From the NCBI GenBank assembly GCA_022841325.1, contig JALHRS010000018.1, positions 1-64,000 of the forward strand: a stretch of DNA of 64,000 nucleotides, in the 5' to 3' direction. This stretch comes from Lysobacterales bacterium. Lineage in GTDB: Bacteria; Pseudomonadota; Gammaproteobacteria; Xanthomonadales; SZUA-5. Every line of letters starts with the position of its first letter. Positions within the stretch are counted from its first letter, which is position 1. The translations under genes were made by a program, and so were the position numbers. The notes below the pieces were generated by a model. It searched no databases and had not been told where the DNA came from. It saw only the letters and a program-made list of their open reading frames with translations. Below, piece by piece: positions 1 through 8,729 of this stretch.

Positions 1-3000
1 GGCTATTACCTCTTCGATGGCCTGATTCCGGGCGTGTCCTATTTCGTGCAGTTCATTCGCCCCGCCGTGGCCAGCGCCTTCACCGGCCCGAATCTGGGCG
101 GCGATGACAGTGTGGATTCGGATGCGGCGCCGAGCAATGGCGTGACCGCGCTGGTCACGCTGGCGCCGAGCGAAGTCAACCTGACGGTCGATGCCGGCCT
201 GATCGTGCCGGGCGGCCTGCTGTCGCTGGGCGATCAGGTCTGGAACGAGTCCGACAACGACGGATTGTTCGAGCCCGAGAACGGCGAGCTGGGCGTCGAT
301 GGCGTGCGCCTGGATCTGTATCGCGACGTCAACAACGATGGCGCCCCGACCCTGGACGAGTATCTGGCGACCACGACCACCGCCACGGCCAGCGGCTTTG
401 CCGGCCGCTACGGCTTCGGCGGTCTGGCCGCTGGCAACTACCTTGTGGTCATCGCACCGCAGAATTTCGGCGGTGGCGGCCAGCTGTTCACGCGGATCAC
501 GGCCACCGGGAACGATCCGGCACCGGATCCGGATGACGATTTCAACGGCGACGACAACGGCACCGATATCGGAGCGCTGATCGGTGCCCGCCCGGTAACC
601 TTGAGCATTGGCGGCGAACCGACCAGCGAGGACGGCGACAACAACACCAATCTGACGGTGGACTTCGGTTTCATCCCGGCTGGCGCTGCGGCGGTGCCGG
701 AATTCGACTACGGCGATGCGCCCGATGTGGTGGCTGGAACTGCAGTGGGTGACTACAACACCACGGTGCTCGACACCGGCGCTTCGCACCGGATCGGCGT
801 GCCCGGCGCCCCGCGCCTGGGCGCCTGTGTGGACGGCGATGATGGCTTCAACCAGGGCTTGGGCGCCGATCGCGATGATGCTGCCGGGTTTGGTTCGGTG
901 ATCGGAACTTGCGCCAGCGCCGGCGATGACGAGGACGGCGTCAGCTTCACCGGGCCTTTGGTTCCCGGCGCCGCGACCAGCTTCTCGGTCAGCGCCGGCA
1001 ACGCGGCCTGCGTGCTCAATGCCTGGGTCGACTGGAATCGCAACGGCGTCTTCGGCGATGCGGCCGGCGAGCAGATCGCCACCAATCTCAACGTGCCGGT
1101 CGGGCCGGCTACAGTGTTGTCCCCGGTGGTGCCCGTGACCGCATCACCCGGACGCAGCTACGCGCGCTTCCGCTGTTCCAGCCTCGGCGGTGACGGCCCC
1201 ACCGGTTCGGCCGCCGATGGCGAGGTCGAGGACTATGTGATCGGCATCCAGGGCCGTGATTACGCCGATGCGCCGGCCAGCTATGGCACCACTGGCGCCG
1301 GCGCCGCCCATCACGCCATCGATCCGCTGGATGCGGTGTACCTGGGTGCCTGCGTCGATTTCGAAACCGATGGACAGCCCAATGCGGCGGCCACCGGTGA
1401 CGATCTGGCTGCGGGCAGTGATCGGGTCGGCCTGTGCTTCGATGACGAGGATGGCGTCAGCTTCCCCGCTCCGATTGCCGCCTGCGCGAACGCTGCCGTG
1501 AACGTCAGCGCCAGCGCCGGCGCGCGCCTCGACGCCTTCATGGATTTCAATGCCGATGGTGATTTCGGCGATCCGGGCGAACAGATCTTCGCCAATCAAG
1601 CGCTGCTGGCCGGCACCAATGCGCTGAGTTTTGCGGTGCCCTGCAATGCCGCCGCGGCGATCACCTACAGCCGTTTCCGACTGACCCGCGCCGGAACCCC
1701 GGGCCTGCTTGGGCCCACCGGGAATGCCGGTAGTGGCGAGGTCGAGGACTATCGGGTGACCGTGCTCGGCAATGATCTCGGCGATGCCCCCGCGCCCTTC
1801 GCCACGCTGGTGGCAGGCAACGGCGCCCGTCATGCCATCGACCCGGGCAGTACGCTGCGCCTGGGAGCCTGCGTCGACACCGAGGCCGACGGCCAGCCCA
1901 ATGCCGGCGCCACCGGCGATGACCTGAGCACGGGCAGCGCCACGGTGGGCAGCTGTGCCGTCGCCGGCGATGACGAGGATGGAGTGAGCTTCCAGCCCAT
2001 CGTCGCCTGCCGCAACACCACGATGAGTGTCAGCGCTGGCGCCGCCGGGCGGCTCGATGCCTGGGCCGATCTCAATCGCGATGGCGACTGGGATGATGCC
2101 GGCGAACGCATCGCCAGCAATCTGGCCGTGGTGGCCGGCGCCAATCCGCTTAACGTGGCGGTGCCCTGCAATGCCAGTCGCGGTCTGGCCAATTTCCGCT
2201 TCCGTCTGTCCAGCGCCGGTGTGGCCAGCTACACCGGTGCCGCCGCCGATGGCGAGGTCGAGGACTACCAGGTCGAGATTCTGGCCTTCGATCTGGGCGA
2301 CCTGCCCGATGGCGCGGCCGGGATTGGCGCCAGCAACTACCGCACGCTTTTGCGCGGTGCTGGCGACAATGGCCCGCAACACCGCATCGTCAGCGGCCTG
2401 TTCCTCGGCGCTGGTGTCGATAACGAAGCCGACGGCCAGCCGGGTGCAGCCGCCGATGGCGACGATATCGCGGGCGCCACGCCGGATGATGAGGACGGCA
2501 TCACGCTCGCCGATCTCAACTTCACGACCGGTCTGCCGGCCACGGTGCGCGCGCTGGTCACCAACACCACCGGCAATGCCGGGCGTCTGTGCGGTTTCGC
2601 CGATCTCAATGCCGACGGCGATTTCCTGGATGCCAACGAAAGCGCTTTTGTCGATGTGGGCGGTGCCGTCAACGCGGCGACCGTGACCCTGAGCTTCGGC
2701 ACCCTGGCGGTGAATCCGGCGGTCTACAACCTGCTGCCGCCGAACGCGCCGCGATACTTCCGTTTCCGGCTCGCCGACAACCAGAGCCCGTGCACGCCTG
2801 ACAATGATGCCGTCGCCCCCAATGGCGAAGTGGAGGACTACCTCGGCAGTCTGTTCGCCCCCACCGATTTCGGCGATCTGCCCGATAGCGGCGCCGGCAT
2901 CGGTGCGGCCAACTATGAGACGCTGCTGGCCAATGGCGGGCCGTATCACCCGATTCGTGCGGGTCTGCAACTGGGCGCCTGTGTCGATGCCGAGAACAAC

Positions 3001-6000
3001 GGTCAGCCGGGTCCCGCCGCGAGCGGCGACGATCTCGGCACCGGTGGCAGCGTTCAGGGCAGTTGCACCAACGCCGGCGATGACGAAGATGGCCTGGACG
3101 GCGCAGCGCTGGCACAGTTGTCCCATCTGATTGCCGGAGGCAACAACCTGATCCGGGTGCTGGCCACCAACACCACCGGTGTGGCGGCGCGACTGTGCGG
3201 TTTCGTCGATTTCAACGGCGATGGCGACTTCGCCGATGCCGGCGAAACCCAGTCGGCCGCCGTGAACAACGGCAGCAACAATGCCGCGATCAGCCTGGTG
3301 TTCGCGCCGGCCCTGGTCGCCCAGTCGGGCACACGCTATGCCCGTTTCCGCCTCAGTACCGATGTTGCCGGTCCGTGCAATCCCGATGGCCCCGCCAGTG
3401 ACGGCGAGGTGGAGGACTACACCGTCGGCATCCGCCTGGCCGATTTTGGCGATCTGCCGGATACCGCGATCGGCACCGGCGCCGGAAACTACGTGACCCT
3501 GCGCGGCGACGGCCGCGTGGCGCACGATCTCACCGCCACGGCGACGACGCTGTTCCTGGGCGCGGGCGTCGATGCCGAAGGGGATGGCCAGCCGACGACG
3601 ACTGCCGATGGCGATGATCTGAACGGAGCAGCGGATGATGAGGACGGCCTCAACCCGGCCGATCTGATCCAGCTCCAGAACTTGCCGGCGATCTTCCGCT
3701 TCACCGCCACCAATCAGACCGGGTCACCGGCCAATCTGTGTGGCTATGTCGACTGGAATTCAGACGGCGATTTCGACGACGCCGGCGAAACCGCCAGCGC
3801 CACACTGGCCAGCGGCGCCAGCGGCGCCGGGCTGAGTCTGAATTTCGGCACGGTTCCGGCCTTCAGCAAGGGTGATCGCTACGCCCGGTTCCGCTACAGC
3901 AACAGCGCCTGCGCGGCGATGCCCGCCAGCGGTGATGTGCCGGGCAGCTTCCCGAATGGCGAAGTCGAGGACTATGTGCTGCGCGATCGGGCCTCTGATC
4001 TCGGCGATCTGCCGGATACCGGCGCTGGCACCGGCGCTGGCAACTATCAGACCGGTCTGGCCGATGGTGGCCCCATCCACGGCATGGTCGCCGGTTTGCG
4101 TCTGGGTGCCTGCGTCGACAGCGAGGGCGACGGGCAAGCAAATACGGCGGCCAACGGCGACGATCTGGCCGCCGGCAACAGCACACTCGGCAGCTGCGCA
4201 CTGGCCAATGACGATGAAGACGGCATCACGCTCGGTGATCTGGACTTCATCTCGACGCTACCGGCCCGTATCGGCGCCCTTGTCACCAACACCACCGGCA
4301 ATGCAGCGACGCTGTGCGGCTTTGTCGACTGGAATGGCGACGGCGATTTTGCCGACACCGTCGATGGCGTCTCCGAAGCCGCGCAAGTCGCGGTGCCTGA
4401 TGGCAGCAGCAATCTTGCGGTCACCGTGGACTTCGGCAACGCGCCGGTGGCTCCGGTGGGCAGCAGCTACGCCCGCTTCCGCCTCAGCACCGATGCCGGC
4501 TGCAGCCCGATTGGTGTGGCCCTCGATGGCGAAGTCGAGGACTATCCGGTGACCATCACCCGGCGCGACTTCGGCGATCTGCCCGATGCCGGAGTGGGCA
4601 CCGGAAGCGGCAACTACCAGACACTGCTGGCCGACAACGGCGCTGCGCATGACATCGTCGACGGTTTGTTCCTCGGTGCCCTGGTGGATCCCGAAGGCGA
4701 CGGCCAGCCCACTGCCGCCGCCGATGGTGACGACAACGCCGGCAGCCCCGACGACGAGGACGGCGTCAACCAGGTCGATCTGGCCACCTTCCACCTCGGT
4801 AGCCCCGCGCATCTGCGGGTCACCGCCACCAACACCACCGGCGCGGCCGCGCAGGTCTGCGGCTTTGTCGACTGGAACCAGGACGGTGATTTTGCCGATA
4901 CCCGAGAGAGCACCAGCGTGGCTGTTCCGGCCGGCGTCAGTGGCGGCACCTTCACGCTGAGCTTCGGCGCGGTGCCCTCCTTCGGCCCGCTGGGACAGAC
5001 CTATGCGCGGGTGCGGCTGCAGAACGCCAGCACGCCCTGCACACCGATCGGGCTGGTCGATGCCGGCGAGGTCGAGGACTACACCGCCACCGTGCTGCCG
5101 GGCGAGATGAGCCTGGGCAATCTGGTCTGGCAGGACCGCGACAACAGCGGCACGGTCAGCAGCGGCGAGATCCCCTTCCCCGGCATTGCGGTGCAGCTGT
5201 TCCGAGACGCCGACGACGATGGCACGCCGGATGGTCCGGCCATCGCCACCGACACCACCGATGCTGCCGGCGTGTACCGGTTCGACGAACTGGTACCGGA
5301 CACCTATCTGGTCTGCATCAACGCGCCGGCCGACTGGATCAGCAGCACCGGCATCGGGCGTCCCTATGCCGCAGCCGGTCCGACGGAGCCAGCGCTGGAC
5401 CCGGACAATGATGTCAACAACAACGATGACGGCACGGCAGGCACTCCGGCTACGCGCATCTGCAGCCGCGGTGTGACCCTGGTGTTCCAGAACGAGCCCA
5501 CCAACGATGGCGATGGCGACAACAACTCCAATCTGACGGTGGATTTCGGCCTGCTGTACAACTTCGATCTGGCCCTGCGCAAGACGCTGTCGCCCGGACA
5601 GAACCCGATCGTGGCGGCCAACCAGTTGGTCGATTTCACCATCGAGGTGTTCAACCAGGGCACGGTGGTGGCCCGCAACGTGGTGGTCACCGACAGCATT
5701 CCGCCGGGCATGATCCTGGAGGACAGCAACTGGACAGCCGGCCCTGGCAATACCGCCACGCGCACGCTGGCCGGCCCGCTGGCGCCGGGGACCAGCATCC
5801 AGACCACGATCGCCTTGCGCGTGACCAACATGGCCTTGCCCGGCGAGTTGCGCAATGTGGCCGAGATCAGCGCCGCCGAGGACAGCCAGGGACAGCCGGT
5901 ACCGCTGATCCTGGATCGCGATTCCGATCCGGATGGCAATCCTGACAACGATGTCGAGATCGACGACGAGATCGGCAATGCCGGCGGCGATGAAGACGAT

Positions 6001-6117
6001 GCCGATCCGGCCATCGTCATTCTGCCGGTAACGCCGATCCCGGCGCTGAATCCGCTGGGTCTGCTGTTGCTGCTGCTGATGTTTGCCGGCCTGGGTCTGC
6101 GACGGCTGCAGCATTGA
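1..6117 (+). CDS. Giant secreted GEVED-repeat protein with IPTL-CTERM-like tail (5' end outside window)
   Basis: The reading frame is open from base 1 (GYYLFDGL...), so the GTG at 34 is not the true start. Order: the end of one SdrD-B-like domain and a second full one; then eight repeats of about 170-190 residues, each with a D-rich loop such as DWNxDGDFxDAGE and ending in GEVEDY (near 1220, 1740, 2260, 2825, 3405, 3960, 4530 and 5070). These match the GEVED family, and the D-rich loops look calcium-binding (inference). A third SdrD-B-like domain, a DUF11-type domain (FDLALRKTLSPGQ) and a C-terminal IPALNPLGLLLLLLMF...RRLQH tail follow. That tail is a Pro motif, hydrophobic helix and basic end, as in the IPTL-CTERM sorting signal. 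Likely a surface or exported adhesin-like protein; ligand unknown. Confidence 0.85.
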   Translation, partial: GYYLFDGLIPGVSYFVQFIRPAVASAFTGPNLGGDDSVDSDAAPSNGVTALVTLAPSEVNLTVDAGLIVPGGLLSLGDQVWNESDNDGLFEPENGELGVDGVRLDLYRDVNNDGAPTLDEYLATTTTATASGFAGRYGFGGLAAGNYLVVIAPQNFGGGGQLFTRITATGNDPAPDPDDDFNGDDNGTDIGALIGARPVTLSIGGEPTSEDGDNNTNLTVDFGFIPAGAAAVPEFDYGDAPDVVAGTAVGDYNTTVLDTGASHRIGVPGAPRLGACVDGDDGFNQGLGADRDDAAGFGSVIGTCASAGDDEDGVSFTGPLVPGAATSFSVSAGNAACVLNAWVDWNRNGVFGDAAGEQIATNLNVPVGPATVLSPVVPVTASPGRSYARFRCSSLGGDGPTGSAADGEVEDYVIGIQGRDYADAPASYGTTGAGAAHHAIDPLDAVYLGACVDFETDGQPNAAATGDDLAAGSDRVGLCFDDEDGVSFPAPIAACANAAVNVSASAGARLDAFMDFNADGDFGDPGEQIFANQALLAGTNALSFAVPCNAAAAITYSRFRLTRAGTPGLLGPTGNAGSGEVEDYRVTVLGNDLGDAPAPFATLVAGNGARHAIDPGSTLRLGACVDTEADGQPNAGATGDDLSTGSATVGSCAVAGDDEDGVSFQPIVACRNTTMSVSAGAAGRLDAWADLNRDGDWDDAGERIASNLAVVAGANPLNVAVPCNASRGLANFRFRLSSAGVASYTGAAADGEVEDYQVEILAFDLGDLPDGAAGIGASNYRTLLRGAGDNGPQHRIVSGLFLGAGVDNEADGQPGAAADGDDIAGATPDDEDGITLADLNFTTGLPATVRALVTNTTGNAGRLCGFADLNADGDFLDANESAFVDVGGAVNAATVTLSFGTLAVNPAVYNLLPPNAPRYFRFRLADNQSPCTPDNDAVAPNGEVEDYLGSLFAPTDFGDLPDSGAGIGAANYETLLANGGPYHPIRAGLQLGACVDAENNGQPGPAASGDDLGTGGSVQGSCTNAGDDEDGLDGAALAQLSHLIAGGNNLIRVLATNTTGVAARLCGFVDFNGDGDFADAGETQSAAVNNGSNNAAISLVFAPALVAQSGTRYARFRLSTDVAGPCNPDGPASDGEVEDYTVGIRLADFGDLPDTAIGTGAGNYVTLRGDGRVAHDLTATATTLFLGAGVDAEGDGQPTTTADGDDLNGAADDEDGLNPADLIQLQNLPAIFRFTATNQTGSPANLCGYVDWNSDGDFDDAGETASATLASGASGAGLSLNFGTVPAFSKGDRYARFRYSNSACAAMPASGDVPGSFPNGEVEDYVLRDRASDLGDLPDTGAGTGAGNYQTGLADGGPIHGMVAGLRLGACVDSEGDGQANTAANGDDLAAGNSTLGSCALANDDEDGITLGDLDFISTLPARIGALVTNTTGNAATLCGFVDWNGDGDFADTVDGVSEAAQVAVPDGSSNLAVTVDFGNAPVAPVGSSYARFRLSTDAGCSPIGVALDGEVEDYPVTITRRDFGDLPDAGVGTGSGNYQTLLADNGAAHDIVDGLFLGALVDPEGDGQPTAAADGDDNAGSPDDEDGVNQVDLATFHLGSPAHLRVTATNTTGAAAQVCGFVDWNQDGDFADTRESTSVAVPAGVSGGTFTLSFGAVPSFGPLGQTYARVRLQNASTPCTPIGLVDAGEVEDYTATVLPGEMSLGNLVWQDRDNSGTVSSGEIPFPGIAVQLFRDADDDGTPDGPAIATDTTDAAGVYRFDELVPDTYLVCINAPADWISSTGIGRPYAAAGPTEPALDPDNDVNNNDDGTAGTPATRICSRGVTLVFQNEPTNDGDGDNNSNLTVDFGLLYNFDLALRKTLSPGQNPIVAANQLVDFTIEVFNQGTVVARNVVVTDSIPPGMILEDSNWTAGPGNTATRTLAGPLAPGTSIQTTIALRVTNMALPGELRNVAEISAAEDSQGQPVPLILDRDSDPDGNPDNDVEIDDEIGNAGGDEDDADPAIVILPVTPIPALNPLGLLLLLLMFAGLGLRRLQH

Positions 6118-6510
6118 TGGGATCCGGGGGTTTCGGGTCGCGGTTGTGGAGGGCGCCGCGCTGCGGCGCCGCTTTGCGCCGAGTGGAGATCGAGAGCCGT
6201 CGTAGGTCATGTTGTCCGCGTCAGCGGACTACGTGACATCGGTTTGCGTCACGTAGCTCGCTACGCGAGCAACGTGACCTACGACAGCAAATCAACGACT
6301 TGCGACATGGGTTCATGGAAAGCGTAGCGAAGCCATCCAGACGTACGCTTTCAAGAGCGCTGGATTGCTTCGTCACTGCGTTCCTCGCAATGACGCCGAT
6401 TGCAGCAGACCATCCTGGCCGTGCCCCGTGCCCCAACCCTGTCCGCCATCGCCCTCGCCAAGCCCGCCATCGATGCTCTAGGCTGGACGCCCATCTGCGC
6501 GGAGTCCGTC
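6118..6510. repeat. Intergenic block of dispersed palindromic repeats
   Basis: This 393-base gap contains no convincing gene. It holds a GC palindrome (about 6146-6180, GGGCGCCGCGCTGCGGCGCC), two inverted copies of the GTAGGTCACGT...ACGTGAC element (6202-6238 and 6248-6282), and a copy of the CTGGATTGCTTCGTC...TCGCAATGACG element (6360-6395). All recur elsewhere in the window. Confidence 0.8.
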
Positions 6511-6939
6511 ATGGCTCTCTGGTCACAGGCGCCCACGCCTGAACAGCTGAATTCCTATTCCCGCGACACGCTGAGCGAATGGATCGGCATGGAAATCACC
6601 GAGGTCGGCGAGGATTTCATCCGCGGCCGCATGCCGGTCGACAAACGCACCCGTCAGCCCTACGGATTGCTGCACGGCGGTGCCTCGGTGGCGCTGGCGG
6701 AAACGCTGGGCAGCATCGCCGCTTATTGTGTGGTGGCCGGCACCGGCGCCAAGGTGGTCGGGATCGAGATCAATGCCAATCACCTGCGCGCGGCGCACGA
6801 GGGCTGGGTGATCGGCACTGCACGCCCGCTGCATGTGGGCCGCAGCACCCAGGTCTGGGAAATCCGTATCGAAAACGAGGCCGGTGCGCTGGTGTGCATC
6901 TCGCGGCTGACCATGGCCGTGGTCGCCAAGGTCCCGTGA
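6511..6939 (+). CDS. Hotdog-fold acyl-CoA thioesterase (YdiI/PaaI-like)
   Basis: The 142-residue product is a single hotdog domain that hydrolyses acyl- or aroyl-CoA thioesters in the cytoplasm. The signature GLLHGGASVALAETLGS carries the conserved HGG and the Glu that is catalytic in the YdiI/EntH subgroup. Length and sequence fit 1,4-dihydroxy-2-naphthoyl-CoA hydrolase (MenI/YdiI) or a related proofreading thioesterase; the substrate cannot be fixed from sequence. The ORF is open upstream to 6400, but the ATG at 6511 has GGAG six bases before it and the family begins near there. The stop overlaps the GTG start of the next gene, so the two are translationally coupled. Confidence 0.88.
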   Translation: MALWSQAPTPEQLNSYSRDTLSEWIGMEITEVGEDFIRGRMPVDKRTRQPYGLLHGGASVALAETLGSIAAYCVVAGTGAKVVGIEINANHLRAAHEGWVIGTARPLHVGRSTQVWEIRIENEAGALVCISRLTMAVVAKVP

Positions 6940-7961
6940 ACACCCATCCCTTTGATGCACTGCGCCCGGAAACCGTGCTCGATGTGGTCGAACGCCTGGG
7001 CGTGGCCTGCGATGGCCGCCTGTTCGCGCTCAACAGTTTCGAGAACCGGGTCTATCTGGTCGGGCGCGAGGACGCCGAACCGCTGGTGGCCAAGTTCTAC
7101 CGCCCCGGCCGCCTCAGCGACGATCAGGTGCTGGAGGAGCACGCCTTCCTGGACGAACTGGCCGCAGCCGATCTGCCGGTGGCGGCACCGCTGCGCGATG
7201 GCAGCGGTCGCAGCCTGATCGAGGTCGACATCGCCGCCCGCGACGCCAGTGAGGACGCCGCCGGCCACGAGGCGGCCAGATATCGGGTCGCGCTGTTTCC
7301 GAAGCTGCGCGGCCGGGCCCCGGAGCTCGAGGCCGAAGAGCACCTGGAATGGCTGGGGCGACTGATTGCGCGCCTGCACCAGGTCGGCGCCATCGGCCAG
7401 TTCGTGCATCGGCCGCCCTTGTCGATCGAGTCTCTGGGTGAGGTCGGATTGCGCGCCACGCTGGCAGGACCGCTGCTGCCCGATGGCCTGAAAGCGCGCT
7501 TCGAGACCTCGGTCGGCGCGCTGCTGCAAAGGGTCCGCGCCGGATTTGCCAGCGCCGGCAACTACCGCTCGCTGCGCCTGCATGGCGATCTGCATCCGGG
7601 CAATTTGCTGTGGAATGACGACGGTCCGGTGTTTGTCGACTTCGATGACAGCGGCGCCGGCCCCGCGATCCAGGATCTGTGGATGCTGCTGCCCGGCGAT
7701 GGCGAGGGTAAACGGCGCGGCCTGGCGGCGCTGGTGGAGGGCTACGAGACCTTCCGCAGTTTCGATTGGCGCGAGGCCCGGCTGATCGATCCGCTGCGGG
7801 CGCTGCGGATGATTCACTACGGCGGCTGGCTGTCGGCGCGTTATGACGATCCGGCCTTTCCGCGCGCCTTTCCCTTCGCCGCCCAGGCCCGTTTCTGGGA
7901 GGAACATATGCTGACGCTGGAGCAGCAGGCCGAGCGCATCAGCCTGGAGGCCGGGCAATGA
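6936..7961 (+). CDS. srkA: Stress response kinase A (YihE/SrkA-type Ser/Thr kinase)
   Basis: The 341-residue protein matches the aminoglycoside-phosphotransferase-fold kinase SrkA/YihE, known to protect against stress-induced death in E. coli. The catalytic loop HGDLHPGN and the metal-binding VDFDD are present near residues 215-240, and the N-terminal SFENRVYLVG segment is typical of the family. The GTG start at 6936 overlaps the thioesterase stop (GTGA), with AAGG six bases upstream; the longer ORF from 6579 is a shadow of the thioesterase gene. The 3' end overlaps the next ATG in ATGA. Length is normal for the family (E. coli 328). Confidence 0.92.
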   Translation: MNTHPFDALRPETVLDVVERLGVACDGRLFALNSFENRVYLVGREDAEPLVAKFYRPGRLSDDQVLEEHAFLDELAAADLPVAAPLRDGSGRSLIEVDIAARDASEDAAGHEAARYRVALFPKLRGRAPELEAEEHLEWLGRLIARLHQVGAIGQFVHRPPLSIESLGEVGLRATLAGPLLPDGLKARFETSVGALLQRVRAGFASAGNYRSLRLHGDLHPGNLLWNDDGPVFVDFDDSGAGPAIQDLWMLLPGDGEGKRRGLAALVEGYETFRSFDWREARLIDPLRALRMIHYGGWLSARYDDPAFPRAFPFAAQARFWEEHMLTLEQQAERISLEAGQ

Positions 7962-8653
7962 ATGCACCAGTCCGCCGAAGCGTAGCTGAGGTTGCCCACG
8001 AAACCAGCTACGCGACTGGTCGCGCCCGATGTCACGTAGGCCGCTTTGGGGCCAACCTGACCTACATTCTCGCGTTGTTGCTGATGCTCTGCTCTGCCAA
8101 TGCCGGGGCCCAGCAGTGCCTGGTGGATGCCAGCCGCGAGCAGATCGGCGTGACCCTGAGTTATGACCCGGCCTACCGGCGCCTGGATTATCCCGGCGGC
8201 GATGTGCCGATCGACCGCGGCGTCTGCACCGATGTGCTGGTCCGCGCCTATCGTGCGCACGGGGTGGATCTGCAGCAGAAGGTCCACGAGGACATGCGTG
8301 CGCACTTTGACGCCTATCCGAAAAACTGGGGCCTGAGCCGCCCCGACCGCAACATCGACCACCGCCGGGTACCCAATCTGGCCCGGTTCTTCAGTCGCCA
8401 TGGCCAGCAGCTGGCGCTGGCGGAGGACAGCTACGAGCCCGGCGATCTGCTGACCTGGCGCCTGCCCTCGGGGGTGCCACACATCGGCATCGTGTCCGAC
8501 CGCAAGGCGGCCGACGGCACGCCGCTGATCGTGCACAACATCGGCGCCGGCACCCGCGAGGAGAACATGCTGCACGACTACACCCTGACCGGGCATTACC
8601 GTTATCGCCCGACGGAACTGGACGCAAGTTGCGTCGCCGTCACCGAAAACTGA
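7958..8653 (+). CDS. DUF1287-family secreted protein
   Basis: The 231-residue product has a hydrophobic segment at about residues 35-50 (LTYILALLLMLCSANAGA) followed by QQ, a likely signal peptide, then a DUF1287 domain with GVCTDVLVRAYR, PHIGIVSD and VHNIGAG. The Cys and His positions resemble NlpC/P60-like cysteine hydrolases, so a cell-wall amidase-like role is possible but unproven. It starts at the ATGA overlap with srkA. The first 35 residues are odd: bases 8030-8065 are a copy of the dispersed GTCACGTAGG...ACCTGACCTAC repeat read in frame. The ancestral start may have been close to the hydrophobic segment. Confidence 0.8.
   Translation: MNAPVRRSVAEVAHETSYATGRARCHVGRFGANLTYILALLLMLCSANAGAQQCLVDASREQIGVTLSYDPAYRRLDYPGGDVPIDRGVCTDVLVRAYRAHGVDLQQKVHEDMRAHFDAYPKNWGLSRPDRNIDHRRVPNLARFFSRHGQQLALAEDSYEPGDLLTWRLPSGVPHIGIVSDRKAADGTPLIVHNIGAGTREENMLHDYTLTGHYRYRPTELDASCVAVTEN
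8030..8065. repeat. GTAG/CACGT palindromic element inside a coding region
   Basis: TGTCACGTAGGCCGCTTTGG...ACCTGACCTAC matches intergenic copies at 6202, 6248, 21616, 21741 and 45095. Here it lies within the signal-peptide region of the DUF1287 gene and keeps its frame. Confidence 0.75.
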
Positions 8654-8729
8654 CTCCATCTTTCGAGTTTCTTCACATCAGCGCCGCTGTTAGCATTTGT
8701 GACATATCTGCAAATGCAAGGGACAGGCT

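Noticed and set aside
1144-3525. 793-residue minus-strand ORF
   Set aside because: Antisense to the GEVED repeats; a high-GC shadow with periodic composition and no recognisable domain.
4258-6210. 650-residue minus-strand ORF
   Set aside because: Antisense shadow of the same gene; no start site or domain, and it runs into repeat DNA.
6579-6935. N-terminal extension of SrkA in the 460-residue ORF
   Set aside because: It is an alternate frame of the thioesterase gene; the GTG at 6936 fits the family start and has a ribosome site.
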